7,339 nucleotides of DNA, from the NCBI GenBank assembly GCA_038213005.1, contig JBBQTU010000215.1, forward strand, positions 1-7,339, written 5' to 3'. Made by a program: the position numbers and the translations under genes. The notes below the pieces were generated by a model. It saw nothing but the letters and a program-made list of their open reading frames with translations. It was not told the DNA's origin and did no database searches. The DNA comes from JBBQTU01 sp038213005. Its GTDB lineage: Bacteria > Planctomycetota > Phycisphaerae > Tepidisphaerales > Tepidisphaeraceae. Below, piece after piece: positions 1 through 6,005 of the stretch. The stretch's first letter is position 1. Every line of letters starts with the position of its first letter.

Positions 1-83
1 GCCTTCTCCATCAGTTCCTCGAAGGCTTCGCGGGTCAGGACGATCAGCTCTTTGTTTTCGACTTTGAGGGTCTGGATGGTCAT
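1..83 (-). CDS. Antitoxin of a type II toxin-antitoxin module (partial, N-terminal 27 codons)
   Basis: Only the first 27 codons are in the window; the gene continues past base 1. The ATG is at 83-81 and the peptide begins MTIQTLKVENKEL, then VLTREAFEELMEKA. This is a short beta-strand-like start followed by an acidic amphipathic helix, as in antitoxins that partner RelE/ParE toxins. It starts 4 nt after the stop of the toxin gene, so the two are almost certainly translated from one message. In toxin-first modules (the HigBA type) the antitoxin often carries a C-terminal helix-turn-helix and represses the operon. That part lies outside the window, so the DNA-binding class (HTH, ribbon-helix-helix or other) cannot be assigned. 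No strong Shine-Dalgarno is present (only GAGATGTGA inside the toxin end), so translation may depend on coupling to the toxin. The assignment rests mainly on position and N-terminal style. Confidence 0.7.
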   Translation of the reverse strand, partial: MTIQTLKVENKELIVLTREAFEELMEK

Positions 84-87
84 AAAA

Positions 88-342
88 TCACATCTCGTAA
101 ACGTCCTTGCGGTTGTTGATGCGGACGATCCACTCAGTGGATTCCTCGGGCCTGAACACGATGCGATAGCTTCCGGTTCGAATCCTGAAATGCCCCTTGA
201 GTTCCTTGCGCAGCGGTTTGGCACCGGAAACATCTGGCCAGTGCCCAAGTCGTTCCAGCACTTCGTAGCAGCGCAGTCGAATGACCAAGGGAACATCATC
301 CAAATCGTGCTTTGCGGCCTCGGTGAAGACCACTTTGAACAT
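88..342 (-). CDS. RelE/ParE-fold toxin of a type II toxin-antitoxin module
   Basis: An 84-residue basic protein with the layout of the RelE/ParE toxin superfamily. It opens with the strand MFKVVFTEAAKHDL, then an alpha-helical hairpin (about residues 11-34). The central core KPLRKELKGHFRIRTGSYRI (42-61) is followed by IVFRPE and the closing segment VRINNRKDVYEM (73-84). Family members are either ribosome-dependent mRNA endonucleases (RelE, HigB) or gyrase poisons (ParE). Candidate functional basic residues are R53, R55, R60 and R79 with Y82, but the sequence alone does not separate the two activities. The length is typical (80-100 residues). The ATG at 342 is the only sensible start. No Shine-Dalgarno precedes it, and a promoter-like sequence sits so close that the transcript may start on the ATG itself. 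The antitoxin begins 4 nt after its TGA, giving the toxin-first order of HigBA-like modules rather than the usual antitoxin-first order. Confidence 0.85.
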   Translation of the reverse strand: MFKVVFTEAAKHDLDDVPLVIRLRCYEVLERLGHWPDVSGAKPLRKELKGHFRIRTGSYRIVFRPEESTEWIVRINNRKDVYEM

Positions 343-348
343 ACATGA

Positions 349-376
349 ATCGTATCAATCTAGTCAATCAAGTCAA
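349..376 (-). promoter_or_regulatory. Putative promoter of the toxin-antitoxin operon
   Basis: On the minus strand TTGACT (376-371) is followed after 16 nt by TACGAT (354-349). These match the sigma-70 consensus hexamers at 5/6 and 4/6. Counting from the -10 element, the expected start point is base 342, the A of the toxin start codon, which would make the message leaderless. The spacer and -35 overlap the TCAATC tandem repeats, so a repressor bound to the repeats would block RNA polymerase. That is the expected autoregulation for a toxin-antitoxin operon. This is inferred from sequence only. Confidence 0.45.
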
Positions 377-378
377 TC
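355..378. repeat. Three 9-bp-spaced direct repeats (TCAATC), likely TA operator
   Basis: TCAATC occurs at 355-360, 364-369 and 373-378, each followed by a 3-nt spacer (tag, aag, gaa), giving an exact 9-bp period. The array lies 13 nt upstream of the toxin ATG and coincides with the -35 and spacer of the predicted promoter. Short direct repeats in this position are typical binding sites for antitoxin or toxin-antitoxin complexes. The AT-rich composition stands out against the GC-rich flanks. Confidence 0.6.
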
Positions 379-460
379 GAAGGAACGAGGGAGTAACGCA
401 TTTGGGGTTCGAGGATATGTTGGCGTATCCACCAAAGCTGACGGGTTGGGGGTTCAGAAT

Positions 461-479
461 CCCACCCGAGGCGGGTGGG
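461..479. terminator. Strong GC hairpin downstream of the GHMP kinase (terminator or dispersed palindrome)
   Basis: CCCACCCG (461-468) and CGGGTGGG (472-479) form a perfect 8-bp stem with a 3-nt loop, starting 12 nt after the stop of the GHMP kinase gene on the minus strand. Read in that direction the hairpin is followed by ATTCTGAA rather than a U-tract, so it is not a classical intrinsic terminator. It could still stabilise the 3' end of the dsbD-kinase message or be a REP-like element. An alternative, weaker pairing is possible between 442-450 (CGGGTTGGG) and 461-468 with one bulged base. Confidence 0.45.
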
Positions 480-490
480 CTACGGGGCGG

Positions 491-1762
491 CTATTTCCAT
501 TGCCCGCCGGGAGCGCAGCGGGTGGTGAACCAGACGGCGCGCGTGGACTCCGCGGGGAAGTCGGCGGTGTAAGCGGCCGACCAGGCGGTGAGGAACCCGG
601 GGGCGGTGGTGGCGGGGACCATCGCCCAGACGCTGCCGCCGAAGCCGGCGCCGAAGGCGGAGGCGGCGATGGCGCCGAGGTCGCGGGCTTTGCGCGCCAG
701 GACAATCGTCTGGGGAACCTGGTTTTCCAGGCCCGACTCGGACAGCGATTGCGAGCGGTCCACGAGCTGGCCAAAGCGGCCGAGATCCCCGGACAGCAGG
801 GCGTCTCCGGCGGCGGGGATGATGTGGCGCGCTTCTTCGATGTGCTGATCCAGGCGGCGAAGCAGGTCGTCGGCGGGAAACTCTGCCGAGTGCGACTGGG
901 CGAGGATGCGGCGCAGACGGTCGGAAGCGCCCAGGGAACTGTCCAAGGCATCGGCCAGGCAGAGGTCGTGGCGGCGGGCCGCGGCGTTCCACGCGTCGAC
1001 GATGGCGGCGGCGCGGAGGGAGACGCGGTTGTATTTGTCCATGGCCTGGCCTGTCTTTTCAGCGATGACGCCGCTGGAGGCGATGGCGAAGACGTAGCCA
1101 TCGGGCATTGGGATGTCCCGCTCGTGGCGGACCGGGCAGAAGCGATATTGCGAGAGCGTGCCGGCCTTGCAGCAGAGGATCGCGGTGTGGTCCTGGCTGC
1201 CGCCGAACGTGCCGACTCCGCGGTCGCCGGCGAGGGGGCCAAACGATCGGCCGTTCTCGATGGTGCCCAGATAGGCGGCGAGGTCCTCCTGCGTTGGCAG
1301 GGCCTGTTTCCAGACAGGTCGCTCGTCCAGGCGGTTGAGGCGGGTGAGCAGTAGCGCGATGCCGGTGACGACGGCCGAGGAGGAGGACAGGCCGGCGGCC
1401 TGGGGCAGGCTACTGGAGATGGTGATATCCGCGCCGCAGAGAGGCCCGGGGAAGTTTCTCGCGAGTCGGCGGGCGACGGTCATGGGGTAGTTGGACCAGT
1501 GCCCGGCGGCGGGAACGAGTTGGTCTGAGAAGGGGAACGCAGCCTTGCGCCCCGTGGCGGTGTCCTGGACCGAAATCACGGCGTCGGCCCGGGGTCTTGC
1601 GACCATGTGCAGGCCGCGGTCGACAGTGCACAGCAGGCTGCGGCCACCGCAGTAGTCGGTGTGTTTGCCCAGGATTTCGATTCGGCCGGGGACGAAGAGG
1701 GTGAGGTCGGTCGTTGGCGACAGGGCCTTGCCTTCAATGGCGGATCGAGGTTCGCTGGACAT
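491..1762 (-). CDS. Galactokinase-like GHMP-family sugar kinase
   Basis: A 423-residue cytosolic ATP-dependent small-molecule kinase. All three GHMP motifs are present: the N-terminal substrate motif PGRIEILGKHTDY (25-37), the ATP-binding glycine/serine loop LPQAAGLSSSSA (119-130), and the C-terminal AFGAGFGGSVWA (369-380). A candidate catalytic Asp is D191 in GGSQDHTAI, where galactokinases have their catalytic Asp followed by Gln, and R27 fits the catalytic Arg. Length and layout match galactokinase (GalK, Leloir pathway: galactose to galactose-1-phosphate). However, the galactokinase signature GRxNxIGEHxDY is altered: N is E28 and the sugar-contacting Glu is K33. The substrate may therefore be another sugar, and I give no gene symbol. 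The gene follows dsbD by 27 nt on the same strand, probably co-transcribed, although there is no obvious functional link. No good Shine-Dalgarno precedes the ATG at 1762, and no better start is nearby. No other galactose-pathway gene is in the window. Confidence 0.85.
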   Translation of the reverse strand: MSSEPRSAIEGKALSPTTDLTLFVPGRIEILGKHTDYCGGRSLLCTVDRGLHMVARPRADAVISVQDTATGRKAAFPFSDQLVPAAGHWSNYPMTVARRLARNFPGPLCGADITISSSLPQAAGLSSSSAVVTGIALLLTRLNRLDERPVWKQALPTQEDLAAYLGTIENGRSFGPLAGDRGVGTFGGSQDHTAILCCKAGTLSQYRFCPVRHERDIPMPDGYVFAIASSGVIAEKTGQAMDKYNRVSLRAAAIVDAWNAAARRHDLCLADALDSSLGASDRLRRILAQSHSAEFPADDLLRRLDQHIEEARHIIPAAGDALLSGDLGRFGQLVDRSQSLSESGLENQVPQTIVLARKARDLGAIAASAFGAGFGGSVWAMVPATTAPGFLTAWSAAYTADFPAESTRAVWFTTRCAPGGQWK

Positions 1763-1789
1763 GACCGAAGTTGTAGCAGATGGAAGGCG

Positions 1790-3625
1790 CTATTTCCTGT
1801 CGGCGCTCGCGGCCTGGGTCAGGGCGTCCACCAGATTATCGGTGGTGTAGATGCTGCTGAGCAGGCGAGGCTGGGTGGCGTTGGGTGAGTAGATGGCGGT
1901 CAGGGGAATGCCGCCGCTGGGGTTGAGTTCGCGGAGTTTCGGCCAGCCGGGGGCGTCTTCGTCTTTCAGGTCAGCCCGCAGAGGAACTACGTCCAGCTTG
2001 CGGATGTGCTCGGAGGTGCGGGGGTTGCGGAAGACGCGGGATTCGAGTTCCAGACAGTTGGCGCACCAGTTGGCCGTGAACTCGACCATGACGATTCGGC
2101 CATCTTTTCGGGCGGCGTCGAAGGCGGCCTGCGAATAGGGCTGCCAGGGCACGCCTTCGGAGGTGAGATTGTGCGTGAACCAGAGCCCGGTCGCGGCGAG
2201 TAGTGTGGCTACCGCGATCGCGATGCCGCGCGGCCGGGACCGCGTTGTGAGCATGAGCGTGCGGACGATCAGGAAGATGCAGGCGGCCAAAAGAACCGCG
2301 TAGACACCCCAGAAGAAGTTGACGCCGCTGATCAGACGGCCGGCCGCGAAATAGACGGCGACCGCGAGGATCAGGAATCCCATGAGCTGCTTGACGAGTT
2401 CTGACCAGGGCCCGGTGCGTGGGAGTCGGCGGGCGACTTCCGGGAGAGCCGAAAGGACCAGGTAAGGCGATGCCATGCCCAGACCTACGACCATCACCTC
2501 GGTGACGCCGACCCAGCGTGGCTGTGCGCCGGCCCAGGCCAGCAGGCCGACGAACATCGGGGCCGTGCAGGGAGTGCTCAGCAGCGCGGTGAAGGCACCG
2601 AAGAGGAAGTTGCCGGTGTAGGTCTCGTGGGTGGGCGTGAAGCGATAGACGCCGACCGGAAGGATCACGCTGAACAGGCCGAACATCCCCAAGGCGAAGA
2701 CGCTCAAGATGGTGACCATCGTCCAGACGAACCATGGCTTGCTGAACTGCTGTCCCCAGGCCGCCTGATAGACAACTACAAGCACGGCCAGTACGGCAAA
2801 GGCGGCGAGCAGGCCCAGGCTGAAGACTGTGCCCAGCAGGAAGCTGCGGGCACGGTTGTGCTTGGAGACTTCATAGAACCCCATCGCCTTCAGAGGAAGC
2901 ACCGGCAGCACGCAGGGCATCAGGTTGAAGAGGATGCCGACGATGAAGGCCAGGAGCATGGCCAGGAGATAGTTGGACTGCCCAAGCTCGAAGGACCAGC
3001 CGAAGATCTGGATGAGGATTCCTGTGGACTGCTGGGCGGCCGGTGGGGGGGTGTTGGTAGACTCTCGCGCGAAGGAGGTGGGGTCGAACGCCTTGAAGAG
3101 ATCGGATTGGGATGCGGTGACCGCAGTGCCCTGGGCGACGATGGAGGTGATGACGGAATAGGTGGCGGTGGCGGGGGCGTAGCAGGAGCTGTCGTCGCAA
3201 AGCTGATAGCCGACCTTGCCGGTGAGCTGCACGTCACCGGGTTGGGCCTTGCCGTCCAGTTCCAGGGGGAGATAAACGATGATCTGGCCAGTGTAGACGT
3301 TGAGTTTCCCCAGTGCCGCATAGGTGACATCCTGTCCCTTGGGGTATTGGGGGGCGAGGAAGCGGACGGAAGGGCTGGCGGTGGCGGTGAGTTCAAAGCG
3401 GATCAAGCCCTCCCGTGACGGTGTGTGTGATTGGGCGTGGAGTCCTTTAGGGATGTCTACGACCACTGCCAGCACGGCCTGCTGTCCGGGTGGCAAGCTG
3501 GAGTAGTTCAACTCGGCGGACACCGTGAGGGCGGCGGGGCCGGTGGAAGTTGCCGCTGCGGTCATCGGTACGGCACAGAGGCCCAGAAACGCCAGCACGA
3601 GTATGATCCAGCGGGCAAGGTTCAT
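1790..3625 (-). CDS. dsbD: Thiol:disulfide interchange protein DsbD
   Basis: A 611-residue inner-membrane protein that carries electrons from cytosolic thioredoxin to periplasmic thiol proteins (disulfide isomerase, cytochrome c maturation). In order: a signal peptide (1-25, AAA cleavage region); a periplasmic N-terminal domain (about 30-165) with cysteines C143 and C148 in YQLCDDSSCYAP; a proline/glutamine-rich linker (about 185-200); a membrane domain of about eight helices (about 218-485); and a C-terminal thioredoxin-like domain (about 495-605) with C521-A-N-C524 and a cis-Pro at P574 (GGIP). The membrane-domain redox cysteines are C238 (MPCVLP) and C353 (STPCTAP). All six cysteines needed for the three-step relay are therefore present. 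The N-terminal pair is spaced C-x4-C, whereas E. coli DsbD has C-x5-C. The protein is slightly longer than E. coli DsbD. The ATG at 3625 is chosen because the signal peptide begins directly there. It is divergent from the glycosyltransferase gene across 133 bp, and the GHMP kinase follows it. Confidence 0.93.
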   Translation of the reverse strand: MNLARWIILVLAFLGLCAVPMTAAATSTGPAALTVSAELNYSSLPPGQQAVLAVVVDIPKGLHAQSHTPSREGLIRFELTATASPSVRFLAPQYPKGQDVTYAALGKLNVYTGQIIVYLPLELDGKAQPGDVQLTGKVGYQLCDDSSCYAPATATYSVITSIVAQGTAVTASQSDLFKAFDPTSFARESTNTPPPAAQQSTGILIQIFGWSFELGQSNYLLAMLLAFIVGILFNLMPCVLPVLPLKAMGFYEVSKHNRARSFLLGTVFSLGLLAAFAVLAVLVVVYQAAWGQQFSKPWFVWTMVTILSVFALGMFGLFSVILPVGVYRFTPTHETYTGNFLFGAFTALLSTPCTAPMFVGLLAWAGAQPRWVGVTEVMVVGLGMASPYLVLSALPEVARRLPRTGPWSELVKQLMGFLILAVAVYFAAGRLISGVNFFWGVYAVLLAACIFLIVRTLMLTTRSRPRGIAIAVATLLAATGLWFTHNLTSEGVPWQPYSQAAFDAARKDGRIVMVEFTANWCANCLELESRVFRNPRTSEHIRKLDVVPLRADLKDEDAPGWPKLRELNPSGGIPLTAIYSPNATQPRLLSSIYTTDNLVDALTQAASADRK

Positions 3626-3630
3626 GTCTA

Positions 3631-3661
3631 ACTATATGACAGTCCGGCGGCCGGAAGGCAA
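3631..3661 (-). promoter_or_regulatory. Candidate promoter for dsbD and the GHMP kinase
   Basis: On the minus strand TATAGT (3636-3631, 5/6 match to the -10 consensus) lies only 5 nt upstream of the dsbD ATG. A weak TTGCCT (3661-3656, 4/6 match) lies 19 nt further up. The start point would fall on or within a base of the ATG, again suggesting a leaderless or nearly leaderless message; no Shine-Dalgarno is present. A small palindrome CCGGcggCCGG (3644-3654) sits in the spacer. The -35 is poor and the spacing long, so this is tentative. Confidence 0.3.
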
Positions 3662-3738
3662 GGGAGCAAGGTCGTGACTGGCGGAGGCGGCACCGCGTTC
3701 TCGCGAATCGCAAGCGGGGCGGGTATTCTTGAGCGTCG

Positions 3739-3744
3739 AAGGAG
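3739..3744 (+). promoter_or_regulatory. Shine-Dalgarno supporting the glycosyltransferase start at 3759
   Basis: AAGGAG ends 14 nt before the ATG at 3759. The spacing is longer than ideal. It nevertheless favours this ATG over the in-frame TTG at 3729 (which lies upstream of it) and the GTG at 3744 (which overlaps it). The protein beginning at 3759 (MHILYVHQNYP) matches the usual start of the glycosyltransferase family. Confidence 0.5.
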
Positions 3745-3758
3745 TGAGTCGTCCAACC

Positions 3759-5105
3759 ATGCATATTTTGTACGTCCATCAGAACTATCCGGCCCAGTTC
3801 GGGCACATCGCCAGGTGGCTTGTTAAGATGCGCAAGTGGCGATGCACGTTTGTGACGCAGGCGAACGTGCAGGGCGATGATGGGGTCCAGCGCCTCGTCT
3901 ACAAGCCTGCAGGCGGAGCGACGGCGCGCAGCCATTTCTGCTCGCGCACTTTTGAGAATGCCGTGTGGCATTGCGACGGCGTCTACCGTGCGCTCAAGGG
4001 GCGGATCGGCGAGAAGCCGGACTTGATCGTCGGACACAGCGGCTTTGGCAGCACGCTGTTTCTGCGGGAACTCTACCCCGACACGCCGATCATCAATTTC
4101 TTTGAGTATTACTATCATCCGCACGGCGAGATGAGCGACATGGAGTTTCGCCGGGATCTTCCCTGGGCGGTGTCGGAGATGGCGTTTCTGCGATCGCGTT
4201 GCCGCAACGCGATGATCCTGCTGGATATGCAGAACTGTGACTCCGGGTACACGCCGACGCTGTTTCAGAAGTCGCGGTTCCCGAAAGAGCATTACTCCAA
4301 GCTGCGAGTGATCTTCGACGGCGTGGACCGGCAGACCTATCACGGCCATCAGGAAGCCCTGCGTCCAGCGATCGGTGCCCGAGGCGTGCGGCATATCGCC
4401 GGTGTGGAGATCGGGCCGGACACGCGCGTGGTCACGTATGTTTCCCGCGGATTTGAGAGCATGCGCGGGTTTGACATCTTCATGCGCGCCGCCAAGTTGA
4501 TCTACCAGCAGTATCCGGATGTGAAGTTCATCGTGGTGGGCGAGGACAAGATCGCTTACGGCGGCGATCAGGTGCATCTGGGCGAAGGAACGACCTTCAA
4601 GCAGTGGGTGCTCCAGCAGCAGGAGTATGACCTGGAGAAGTTTACGTTTGTCGGCCGGCTCAGCCCGGGGGATCTGGGACGCGTGATGGCCGCGAGCGAC
4701 TTGCACATCTACCTGACGGTTCCATTCGTGCTGTCCTGGAGCATGATGGACGCCCTGAGCTGCGGCGCGGTGGTGCTGGCGTCGGCGACGCCGCCGGTGA
4801 TGGAGATGATCCACGATGGGCAGAACGGCCTGCTGGCCGACTTCTTCAGCCCGGAGCAGTTTGCCCAGAAGGCACTGGCGGTGCTCAGGGATCCCGCGGC
4901 GTTTCGGCCACTGGGTCGGGCGGGCGAGCAGATGATTCGTGACTATTACAGCATGGAGGCGGTGCTGCCGGCGATGGTGCGGATGTATGAAGAGGCTGCG
5001 GCGGGATCGCTGCGGCCGGCTCCTACGGAGGATCCGTTGCCGATGCTTCCGAGCGGGGCGATCGAGTCGCGTCGGCCACAGGCGAAGAGTCCCTTCTACG
5101 GGTGA
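3759..5105 (+). CDS. GT4-type (GT-B fold) glycosyltransferase
   Basis: A 448-residue cytosolic protein that should transfer a sugar from a nucleotide-sugar donor. The acceptor cannot be deduced. The N-terminal half (about 1-190) opens with MHILYVHQNYPAQFGHIARW and contains GHSGFGSTLFLRELYP (92-107) and INFFEYYYHPHGE (112-124), the style of the Glyco_trans_4_3 N-terminal domain. The C-terminal half (about 220-410) is a group 1 donor-binding domain: VTYVSRGFESMRGFDIFM (225-242), KFIVVGEDKIAYG (256-268), FVGRL (297-301), SWSMMDALSCG (326-336), ATPPVMEMI (343-351) and GQNGLLADFF (354-363). D331 occupies the place usually held by the second Glu of the EX7E motif. The tail (about 415-448) is proline-rich and probably disordered. 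There is no signal peptide or membrane segment. The ATG at 3759 is preferred over upstream TTG/GTG codons because the family start coincides with it. Its TGA overlaps the next gene's likely GTG start by 4 bases, suggesting translational coupling. Confidence 0.88.
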   Translation: MHILYVHQNYPAQFGHIARWLVKMRKWRCTFVTQANVQGDDGVQRLVYKPAGGATARSHFCSRTFENAVWHCDGVYRALKGRIGEKPDLIVGHSGFGSTLFLRELYPDTPIINFFEYYYHPHGEMSDMEFRRDLPWAVSEMAFLRSRCRNAMILLDMQNCDSGYTPTLFQKSRFPKEHYSKLRVIFDGVDRQTYHGHQEALRPAIGARGVRHIAGVEIGPDTRVVTYVSRGFESMRGFDIFMRAAKLIYQQYPDVKFIVVGEDKIAYGGDQVHLGEGTTFKQWVLQQQEYDLEKFTFVGRLSPGDLGRVMAASDLHIYLTVPFVLSWSMMDALSCGAVVLASATPPVMEMIHDGQNGLLADFFSPEQFAQKALAVLRDPAAFRPLGRAGEQMIRDYYSMEAVLPAMVRMYEEAAAGSLRPAPTEDPLPMLPSGAIESRRPQAKSPFYG

Positions 5106-5977
5106 GTGCCGCCACGATGCCCGATCACGTGACCAATTCGCCCGCGTGGGATGATCAACTGCTGCGTAACCCTCACGCCGCGGCGGACAAACGCTTGCGC
5201 GTCAAGTGGATGTTCGGCCACATCGCCGCAAGCTATGACATCAACAACCGGCTCCACAGCCTGTGGATGGATCAGTGCTGGCGCCGCGTGGCGGTGCGGA
5301 TGGCAATGCTGCGGCCGCAAGACCGCGTGGTGGATGTCGCCTGCGGTACCGGTGATCTGGCGCTGCGGTTTGCCCGGCAACTTCGCGTGCTGTGCACGGG
5401 GCGCGATACCCACGCACTCCCGGCAGCCGATGCGCCCTACCCCGTGGTCGGGGTTGATTTCACTTTTGAGATGCTGCCGCTGGCCCGGCGGAAGACTCCG
5501 GCAATCCGCCTGGCGGACAGCGACCCCGATACCGCCTCCCAGCTCAGTTTCCTCCCTAATCTCTGGGTTAACGGGGATGCACTGGCGCTACCGCTGGAGG
5601 ACCAGTCGGCCGACGTCGTCTCGATCGCGTTTGGTATTCGCAACGTGATCGACCCGCTGGCGGCGATGCGCGAGTTTGCCCGAGTGCTCAGGCCCGGCGG
5701 GCGGCTGGTGATTCTGGAGTTTTCACTGCCGACCAACCCGCTGCTGCGCCGGCCCTACAACTTCTATTTTCGCAAAATACTGCCATTGACGGCGACGCTG
5801 ATCAGCCACGATCGGACCGGGGCCTACAAGTATCTGCCGGAGTCGGTCAATACGTTCATCGGCCGGGATGAGATGACCAGGATGATGCGGGAGGCCGGAT
5901 TCGTCGATGTTCATCATCGCGTTCTGACGCTGGGGATCTGTGTGTGCTATGTTGGCGTCGCACCGGCGCGTGGATAG
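5102..5977 (+). CDS. ubiE: Demethylmenaquinone (UbiE/MenG-type) methyltransferase
   Basis: A class I SAM-dependent C-methyltransferase (291 residues) that carries out a ring methylation late in quinone biosynthesis; in a bacterium using menaquinone it converts demethylmenaquinone to menaquinone. Family marks: VKWMFGHIAASYDINNRLHS (34-53), the first UbiE signature region; SAM-binding loop VVDVACGTGDLAL (76-88); acidic loop VVGVDF (115-120); GDALALPLED (158-167); IAFGIRNVID (175-184); RVLRPGGRLVILEFS (194-208); and YKYLPESVNTFIGRDEM (242-258). At 291 residues it is longer than E. coli UbiE (251). The extra length comes from a longer N-terminus and two insertions, at about 95-114 and 130-155, flanking the acidic loop. 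GTG at 5102 gives a 4-base overlap (GTGA) with the glycosyltransferase stop. ATG at 5117 (286 residues) is an alternative; neither has a strong Shine-Dalgarno. The ubiX gene directly downstream supports a quinone role. Confidence 0.92.
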   Translation: MSAATMPDHVTNSPAWDDQLLRNPHAAADKRLRVKWMFGHIAASYDINNRLHSLWMDQCWRRVAVRMAMLRPQDRVVDVACGTGDLALRFARQLRVLCTGRDTHALPAADAPYPVVGVDFTFEMLPLARRKTPAIRLADSDPDTASQLSFLPNLWVNGDALALPLEDQSADVVSIAFGIRNVIDPLAAMREFARVLRPGGRLVILEFSLPTNPLLRRPYNFYFRKILPLTATLISHDRTGAYKYLPESVNTFIGRDEMTRMMREAGFVDVHHRVLTLGICVCYVGVAPARG

Positions 5978-5994
5978 CGGGGCGGCGGGCACTT

Positions 5995-5998
5995 AGGA
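5995..5998 (+). promoter_or_regulatory. Shine-Dalgarno of ubiX
   Basis: AGGA lies 7 nt before the ATG at 6006, within the 28-nt gap after ubiE. It fixes the start, and the protein opens directly with the family's MDVVVAITGASG. Confidence 0.55.
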
Positions 5999-6005
5999 TA
6001 GGGCT

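Noticed and set aside
52..348. 98-codon open frame on the plus strand
   Set aside because: Opposite the toxin and antitoxin genes, which have clear family features and tight spacing.
343..490. Possible small gene between the TA module and the GHMP kinase
   Set aside because: The short plus-strand frame 345-572 starts inside the repeat array, lacks a ribosome binding site and runs antisense into the kinase gene. I see only the promoter repeats and the palindrome here.
281..1354. 357-codon open frame on the plus strand
   Set aside because: It lies antisense to the well-supported GHMP kinase; the glycine/alanine/arginine-rich translation has no motif and is typical of a GC-rich shadow frame.
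2627..3418. 263-codon open frame on the plus strand
   Set aside because: Antisense to dsbD. Its repetitive Gly/Asp/Glu-rich translation mirrors the membrane-protein codons opposite.
3724..3729. TATTCT as a -10 for the plus-strand operon
   Set aside because: No acceptable -35 at 16-18 nt upstream. The position would suit the ATG at 3759, but the evidence is too thin to call it.
3729..3758. Upstream TTG start adding ten residues to the glycosyltransferase
   Set aside because: It precedes the only Shine-Dalgarno, and the ten extra residues do not fit the family N-terminus, which begins at the ATG at 3759.
3447..4814. 455-codon open frame on the minus strand
   Set aside because: It is antisense to the glycosyltransferase and overlaps the dsbD start; the His/Arg-rich translation has no recognisable domain.
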